A stretch of 8,027 nucleotides of DNA from Candidatus Thiodiazotropha sp. (ex Gloverina cf. vestifex) (GTDB lineage Bacteria; Pseudomonadota; Gammaproteobacteria; Chromatiales; Chromatiaceae). The position numbers and the translations under genes were made by a program. Below, one piece after another: positions 1 through 3,912 of the stretch. Under the pieces are notes generated by a model that saw only the letters and a program-made list of their open reading frames with translations, was not told where the DNA came from and did not search any database. Where the stretch lies: positions 1-8,027 of the forward strand of contig JAHXHT010000102.1 in assembly GCA_025656435.1 (NCBI GenBank), in the 5' to 3' direction. Each line of letters opens with the position of its first letter. Positions within the stretch are counted from its first letter, which is position 1.

Positions 1-1
1 G

Positions 2-87
2 GTCGCAATTACGGCCATACAACCGCGCCTACGCCTATCGGGGACTAATCGCCTCGGCTTTCAGCCTTCCATGGCGATCAGCGATAG
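2..87. repeat. Candidate REP-like intergenic palindromic element
   Basis: Three inverted repeats are nested one inside another. The outer arms are CTATCG (35-40) and CGATAG (82-87), the middle arms ATCGCC (48-53) and GGCGAT (73-78), and the inner arms GGCT (56-59) and AGCC (63-66) around a 3-base loop. Next to them, bases 2-32 read on the minus strand give a GTAGGCGCGG...CCGTAATTGCGAC pattern. From general knowledge, this resembles the short REP-type repeats with a GTAGG-GCGG...CCGC-GCGA layout that are scattered between genes of Pseudomonas, Xanthomonas and related bacteria. There is no T-tract after any stem, so it is not an obvious intrinsic terminator. It lies downstream of the aldo/keto reductase gene and reaches the window edge, so its true boundary is unknown. 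No second copy was seen in this window, so the repeat status is inferred. Confidence 0.4.
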
Positions 88-169
88 AATATGCCGTTCT
101 ACACGAATTCTGTGATTTTGCCAGTCAATCCCTTTTCCCCATTCCATGAGGGGATAGCTGTAAGACAGA

Positions 170-1099
170 CTAAATCGTTTCCATCAAGTCTACCATGCGG
201 CGACGTATCGATGGGTCCGGCAGCAAACCAACCCCTGCCCTCATATTCTCATACATGTGATCAACTCTCGAAGTGGCCGGTATGGCGCAAGTGACCGACG
301 GATGAGACAGAATAAACTTTAAGAAAAACTGTGCCCAATTGGCGCAATCAATCTCTGCAGCCCAAGCCGGCAATGATTTTCCTTCCAGCAGATCGAACAA
401 CTCACCTCTCCTGAAGGGCCGGTTTACGATCACAGCTATGCCCCGGTCTGCTGCCAAAGGTAGCAGGCGTTGTTCTGCCTCCCGGTCCAGCAGATTGTAA
501 GTCAGTTGCACAAAATCAAAATCCTCACTGATTAGCGCCTGTTCAAGCGCCTCATGTCGCCGGCCATGGGATGTTGTGATACCGATATAGCGTATTTTCC
601 CCTCAGCTTTCCATGCCTTGAGCGTTTCGAGGTGTGTTTCCCAGTCGAGCATGTTATGGATCTGCATCAGGTCAAATTGCTTTAACCCCCACAATTTCAT
701 CGATTGTTTCATCTGCTGGATACCCAGCCAACGCATGGGGATCCACACCTTGGTGGCCGTAAACAGGCTGCCATGATGGTTGAGTCGTTCTAGACATGCT
801 CCCACCGCCTGCTCTGATGAACCATACATGGGTGACGAGTCAATCATTCCACCACCTAATTCAAAGAAAGCTTTCAACACCTGGGAACGCCGCTGAACCA
901 GTTCAGGATAGTCAGCCACATCAAATGTCTGCCAAGTCCCCATGCCGAGTATGGGGATAAGTTCACCGCTGGCTGGTATTTGCCTTTTCAAGATTTCATG
1001 TTGACTGAACCCCATAGCTGGCAATGAGATAAGTCCGGCCAGACCGGCAATCTGTTGTAGAAACCGGCGACGGGAAAGCGTGCCGTCTGAACCTTTCAT
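170..1099 (-). CDS. Tat-exported aldo/keto reductase family oxidoreductase
   Basis: This is an NAD(P)H-dependent aldo/keto reductase with a (beta/alpha)8 barrel; the substrate is unknown. The N-terminus (residues 8-31) has a twin-arginine motif, SRRRFLQ at 9-15, followed by a hydrophobic stretch ending LPAMG near residue 30, so export by the Tat pathway in folded form is likely. The classic catalytic tetrad is visible: Asp87 (in MIDSSPMYG), Tyr92, Lys117 (TATKVW) and His148 (MQIHNM). A C-terminal IPATSRVDHMYEN segment (273-285) matches the cofactor-phosphate binding loop of the family. The length of 309 residues is normal once the signal is allowed for. The ATG start is supported by an upstream TAGGAA Shine-Dalgarno about 6-7 bases away; the stop is TAG. 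The gene stands alone on this strand, divergent from the DsbA-like gene. The family call is firm and the physiological role is not known. Confidence 0.9.
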   Translation of the reverse strand: MKGSDGTLSRRRFLQQIAGLAGLISLPAMGFSQHEILKRQIPASGELIPILGMGTWQTFDVADYPELVQRRSQVLKAFFELGGGMIDSSPMYGSSEQAVGACLERLNHHGSLFTATKVWIPMRWLGIQQMKQSMKLWGLKQFDLMQIHNMLDWETHLETLKAWKAEGKIRYIGITTSHGRRHEALEQALISEDFDFVQLTYNLLDREAEQRLLPLAADRGIAVIVNRPFRRGELFDLLEGKSLPAWAAEIDCANWAQFFLKFILSHPSVTCAIPATSRVDHMYENMRAGVGLLPDPSIRRRMVDLMETI

Positions 1100-1285
1100 A
1101 ATGATTTCCTAGGGCCTGTTAATAATCATTCAGAACCGACATGATGCGCCGAGTTCAAAACATCGCTCACACTGCCATCCGCACAACCATCACAAAAAAT
1201 CGGATATGATAAAAGCGATCGGCTGTCAAAGAAATACTAGCTTCTGTATCAAGTTGATAGCGAGGCAGAATTGTTTTTTTTCACC

Positions 1286-1291
1286 AGGGAG
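1286..1291 (+). promoter_or_regulatory. Ribosome binding site choosing the DsbA-like start
   Basis: AGGGAG lies 4 bases before the ATG at 1296. An in-frame ATG further upstream at 1206 would add 30 residues with no resemblance to the family and has no comparable ribosome site, so 1296 is preferred. Confidence 0.65.
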
Positions 1292-1295
1292 TCAG

Positions 1296-1913
1296 ATGGC
1301 ACACCTCGTTTATATACACGACCCCATGTGCAGTTGGTGCTGGGCCTTTCGTCCTGTGCTGAACGACCTATTGCAACGGCTGCCCGAGGGCATGACTCAC
1401 AGCCGGTTATTGGGTGGCCTCGCCCCCGATACCGATCAACCCATGCCCGATGAAATGCAACACACGCTCCAGAAGACTTGGCGGCGAATACAAAAAAAGC
1501 TACCCGATACCCGTTTCAACTTTGACTTCTGGAGCCTGAATTCTCCTCGCCGTTCGACCTATCCAGCCTGCCGGGCTGTACTCTCAGCCAGAACCCTGGA
1601 CCCCACCAAAGAAGATGCCATGACGCTCGCCATTCAGCAGGCCTACTATCTGCATGCCCGCAACCCATCGGATGATACAACTCTGATCGGGCTGGCCGAT
1701 GAAATCGGACTCAATAGCACCGCTTTCAAAGAGATCTTCCACAGTCCCTCCACACGGCATCAACTCGAATCAGAAATAGCACAAGCAACCCGCATGGGTG
1801 TTCACAGCTTTCCCTCGTTGATTCTTCAGCATGAAAAAAGCACCTGGCCGGTGGCGGTGGACTACCACGCTGCAGACAACATGCTGGAGACTATTGAGCT
1901 GATCCTGGATTGA
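1296..1913 (+). CDS. Cytosolic DsbA/FrnE-like thiol-disulfide oxidoreductase
   Basis: This is a 205-residue thioredoxin-fold protein of the DsbA-like, predicted protein-disulfide isomerase type (COG3531-like). The active-site CxxC is CSWC at residues 12-15, inside HDPMCSWCW directly after the first beta strand. The helical insertion follows (about 45-165), and the cis-proline loop is HSFPS with Pro173. There is no signal peptide from the chosen start, so the protein probably acts in the cytoplasm, as FrnE-type proteins do. Its substrate cannot be read from the sequence; the family includes oxidoreductases linked to stress or to particular client proteins. It is the first gene of a plus-strand run, with the methyltransferase starting 33 bases after its stop. 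A TATGAT hexamer at 1205-1210 could be a -10 element but has no matching -35. The family call is strong and the role is open. Confidence 0.88.
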   Translation: MAHLVYIHDPMCSWCWAFRPVLNDLLQRLPEGMTHSRLLGGLAPDTDQPMPDEMQHTLQKTWRRIQKKLPDTRFNFDFWSLNSPRRSTYPACRAVLSARTLDPTKEDAMTLAIQQAYYLHARNPSDDTTLIGLADEIGLNSTAFKEIFHSPSTRHQLESEIAQATRMGVHSFPSLILQHEKSTWPVAVDYHAADNMLETIELILD

Positions 1914-1946
1914 CTTAGCCACGCCGGCAGGTAACACTCCGCCACC

Positions 1947-2537
1947 ATGCTGAATCAAGAGACACTCAACAAACTCCGCCAGGACATCACCATTGAGGCC
2001 AACCTGGCAGGTGAAGCGCTGTCGTTCCACTCCACCTGGGGTATCTTCTCTCCCCGTGATATCGACGAGGGCACACGCCTGTTGGTGGACCGCCTGGAAA
2101 TCCAGCCAACCGACAATTGCCTCGACTTGGGATGTGGCTACGGCCCAATCGGCCTTTTCATGGCCCGGCGCGCACCTCAGGGGCAAACACTGATGGTGGA
2201 TAAGGATTTCATGGCGGTGGAGTACGCCAATGCCAACGCCAAACGCAATGGCCTCGATAATGCCCAAGCTAGTCTCAGCAATGGCTTCGACCATATCGAT
2301 CCCGCATTACGCTTCGATATCATCGCCTCCAACATTCCCGCAAAAGTGGGTAAAGAGATGTTGAGCCTGATCCTGCACGACGCCAGACAACGACTCAATC
2401 CGGGCGGCAGGCTCTACGTCGTGACCATCAACGGATTGCGTCAGTACATGAAACGCAACCTCAACGAAGTCTTCGGCAACTACGAAAAGCTGAAACAGGG
2501 TAAAACCTACACGGTTGCCCTGGCGTGCAGGGACTGA
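1947..2537 (+). CDS. Small class I SAM-dependent methyltransferase (MTS/RsmC-like domain)
   Basis: This 196-residue protein has a Rossmann-fold SAM-binding core. Motif I is DLGCGYGPIG at 60-69, the acidic residue ending the second strand is in VDKD at 84-87, and the motif IV region is SNIPAK at 128-133. The layout, including an FHSTWGIFSP segment (27-36) before motif I, resembles the MTS domain found in RsmC, RlmG and related nucleic-acid methyltransferases. Those enzymes carry NPP followed by an aromatic residue at motif IV; here the site reads NIPA, so the base-stacking aromatic is absent and the substrate may differ. It is shorter than RsmC because it lacks the N-terminal duplicated domain. 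The ATG is preceded by AGGTAA (1929-1934) at a long 12-base spacing, so translation may depend partly on coupling to the upstream gene. The following RDD gene begins 4 bases after its stop. Substrate unknown. Confidence 0.85.
   Translation: MLNQETLNKLRQDITIEANLAGEALSFHSTWGIFSPRDIDEGTRLLVDRLEIQPTDNCLDLGCGYGPIGLFMARRAPQGQTLMVDKDFMAVEYANANAKRNGLDNAQASLSNGFDHIDPALRFDIIASNIPAKVGKEMLSLILHDARQRLNPGGRLYVVTINGLRQYMKRNLNEVFGNYEKLKQGKTYTVALACRD
2529..2533 (+). promoter_or_regulatory. Ribosome binding site choosing a TTG start
   Basis: AGGGA sits inside the last codons of the methyltransferase gene, 8 bases before a TTG at 2542. This supports starting the RDD gene at 2542. A TTG further upstream at 2515 would overlap the methyltransferase by 23 bases and add nine residues with no family match. 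Confidence 0.55.
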
Positions 2538-2541
2538 CCCA

Positions 2542-2997
2542 TTGAGCACCGAGGCACAAACTTCCGCTGCTCCACGCTGGCGGCGCTTGTTGGCCTTCGG
2601 CATCGATGCCGCCATCTGGACGCTGATTCTCTATCCGGTCATCCAGGTTATTCTGAGCGGTAACGAGAGCGACATCGGCGCCATGGTAATGAACAGCTTC
2701 ACCGCCTGGGTGGGCGTTTCCGGGATCAATCTTTACTTGCTACACAGTCGCAGTCAGACCATTGGCAAATGGGTATTGAATATCCAAATCCGGCGCAGTG
2801 ATGGCAGCCATGCCGGTTTCAGCCGCAAACTGTTCCTGCGCTATCTGCTACCGGGTCTGATCGTCGCCATCCCCTATCTTGGTCAGCTGATGTTGCTGCT
2901 TGATCTGGCCACACTATTTGGACCTGGGCAGCGTACCCTGCACGATCGCTTGGCTGACACCGGTGTCTTTCCTTACCCCAAAACCAACTCAGCTTGA
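2542..2997 (+). CDS. RDD family integral membrane protein
   Basis: This is a 151-residue inner-membrane protein of the RDD family, named for conserved Arg and Asp residues. The first helix region shows the signature RRLLAFGIDAAIW (14-26), with Arg15 and Asp22. A second hydrophobic segment lies at about 48-67 and a third, long one at about 98-125. The central motif QTIGKWVLNIQI (72-83) and the C-terminal RTLHDRLADTGVF (131-143, with Asp135) both match the family. Some RDD proteins have been linked to ion or osmolyte transport, but most have no known function and none can be assigned here. The start is a TTG with a good Shine-Dalgarno, only 4 bases after the methyltransferase stop, which suggests coupled translation in one operon. 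The 3' end overlaps the tcdA 3' end by 9 bases on the opposite strand, with no terminator between them. Confidence 0.88.
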   Translation: MSTEAQTSAAPRWRRLLAFGIDAAIWTLILYPVIQVILSGNESDIGAMVMNSFTAWVGVSGINLYLLHSRSQTIGKWVLNIQIRRSDGSHAGFSRKLFLRYLLPGLIVAIPYLGQLMLLLDLATLFGPGQRTLHDRLADTGVFPYPKTNSA

Positions 2998-3768
2998 TGG
3001 GTCAGACGCAATCTTCTTGAGGGCATGCGAAACCGCCACCAAACCGAAAGTAGCGGTGACGGTCATCGCCGAGCCATAGCCGCCGCAGTTCAGAGACTCC
3101 TCAACCGCCGCAGGTCGATCGAGACAAACCTGTCCTTCAGGACCGGGATAGATCTGTTGTTCCTGAGAGTAAACACAGGGCACATCGAAACGCCGCTTGG
3201 TGTTGGAGGGAAAGCCGTATTCACGACGCAGTAACTTTCGTGTCTTGGAGAGCAAAGGATCCTGTTCGCTCCGGCTCAGGTCAGCGAGTTGAATCCGGGT
3301 TGGATCGGTCTGCCCGCCGGCGCCACCAATCGTGATGATAGGGATCTTTTGTCGGCGACAGGCCGAAATCAGCGCCGCCTTGATGCGAAAGCTGTCGATA
3401 CAATCGATCACATAGTTGAACCCGCCATGCGTGACTCTCTGCAGACTGTCGGGCTCAATAAAGGTCTCTACTGGGGTAACTTGGCAATCCGGGTTGATTG
3501 CCAACACACGCGATGCCATGGCAGCCACCTTGGCTTTGCCGAAATCATCCTCCACAGCGTGCAGCTGGCGATTCACGTTTGACTCAGCAATATGATCCAG
3601 ATCGAACATGGTGATCGCACCGATACCGCTCCTGGCCAGCGCCTCCACCACCCAGGAACCGACACCACCCACACCGACAACAGCCACATGGGCAGCAATA
3701 AATCGTGCCAGGCCCTGCTGTCCGTAGAGCCGGGAAATACCGCCAAAACGTCTTTCAATATCCAACAC
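2989..3768 (-). CDS. tcdA: tRNA threonylcarbamoyladenosine dehydratase
   Basis: TcdA (CsdL/YgdL) uses ATP to cyclise t6A to ct6A at position 37 of tRNAs that read ANN codons. It belongs to the E1/MoeB/ThiF activating-enzyme superfamily. The first residues carry RRFGGISRLYG, typical of the family. The nucleotide-binding glycine loop GVGGVGS is at residues 32-38, followed by EALARSGIGAIT, the NRQ segment at 66-68 and VIDCIDS (Asp122, Asp125). TIGGAGGQTDPTRIQ lies in the middle, and the conserved C-terminal Cys228 precedes the TATFGLVAVSHALKK helix; all of these align closely with the E. coli protein as I remember it. Length is normal at about 259 residues. The start is a GTG; an in-frame GTG two codons upstream (3774) is possible, but AGAGG is better spaced for 3768. 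It is transcribed in the same direction as the c-di-GMP enzyme gene but 144 bases downstream, so probably separately. Confidence 0.95.
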   Translation of the reverse strand: MLDIERRFGGISRLYGQQGLARFIAAHVAVVGVGGVGSWVVEALARSGIGAITMFDLDHIAESNVNRQLHAVEDDFGKAKVAAMASRVLAINPDCQVTPVETFIEPDSLQRVTHGGFNYVIDCIDSFRIKAALISACRRQKIPIITIGGAGGQTDPTRIQLADLSRSEQDPLLSKTRKLLRREYGFPSNTKRRFDVPCVYSQEQQIYPGPEGQVCLDRPAAVEESLNCGGYGSAMTVTATFGLVAVSHALKKIASDPSS

Positions 3769-3773
3769 CCGCA

Positions 3774-3778
3774 CCTCT
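3774..3778 (-). promoter_or_regulatory. Ribosome binding site of tcdA
   Basis: Read on the minus strand, AGAGG lies 5 bases before the GTG at 3768. It overlaps the alternative GTG at 3774-3772, which would then lack a ribosome site. This favours the shorter protein. Confidence 0.5.
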
Positions 3779-3812
3779 GCTTGAAATGAGATTTTGGTAG
3801 TCTTTGGAAAAT

Positions 3813-3835
3813 AATCTATGTGTAAAAGATAGATT
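3813..3835 (-). promoter_or_regulatory. Perfect dyad upstream of tcdA, possible operator or promoter region
   Basis: AATCTAT (3813-3819) and ATAGATT (3829-3835) are exact inverted repeats separated by 9 bases, 45 bases upstream of the tcdA start. On the minus strand the dyad overlaps a weak -10-like TAGATT, with a poor -35-like TTCAAC 18 bases before it. The local sequence is AT-rich compared with its surroundings. An operator or the tcdA promoter are both plausible; neither is proven. Confidence 0.3.
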
Positions 3836-3879
3836 CGTTGAAGTGTACCGGATAGAAAACCTTATCATAAGAGGAAGCC

Positions 3880-3897
3880 ATTTCTCCGGTGAGAAAT
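3880..3897 (-). terminator. Stem-loop after the c-di-GMP enzyme gene, possible terminator
   Basis: ATTTCTC (3880-3886) and GAGAAAT (3891-3897) form a perfect 7-bp stem with a 4-base loop, 15 bases after the stop codon of the upstream minus-strand gene. On the transcript it is followed by GGCTTCCTCTTATG, which is pyrimidine-rich but not a real U-tract. It may protect or terminate the mRNA 3' end, but it is not a textbook intrinsic terminator. Confidence 0.35.
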
Positions 3898-3912
3898 CAC
3901 CACCCGCTCACG

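Noticed and set aside
3..149. An open frame on the plus strand running in from the window edge, with a short stretch loosely like a TPR helix.
   Set aside because: It overlaps the nested palindromes, other frames are similarly open, and no family motif is present. A partial gene end cannot be supported.
136..151. CCCC...GGGG inverted repeat after the reductase stop, considered as its terminator.
   Set aside because: The stem is only 4 bp with a 9-base loop and no T-tract follows on the minus strand.
91..294. 67-residue plus-strand reading frame.
   Set aside because: No family features or ribosome site, and it runs into the 3' end of the aldo/keto reductase on the other strand.
1109..1130. 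An AGGGCCTGTTAATAATCATT stretch that recalls the ends of some insertion sequences.
   Set aside because: No matching second end, no target-site duplication and no transposase nearby; the upstream bases are simply the leader of the reductase gene.
1205..1210. TATGAT as a -10 promoter element for the plus-strand cluster.
   Set aside because: Five of six bases match, but nothing resembling a -35 box lies at 16-18 bases, so it is not listed as a promoter.
1274..1281. Run of eight T residues before the DsbA-like gene, considered as a terminator tail.
   Set aside because: No stable stem precedes it, and the gene starts only 15 bases later.
1770..2294. 174-residue minus-strand reading frame across the DsbA-like and methyltransferase genes.
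   Set aside because: It is antisense to two clearly recognised proteins and has no recognisable domain; a codon-bias shadow.
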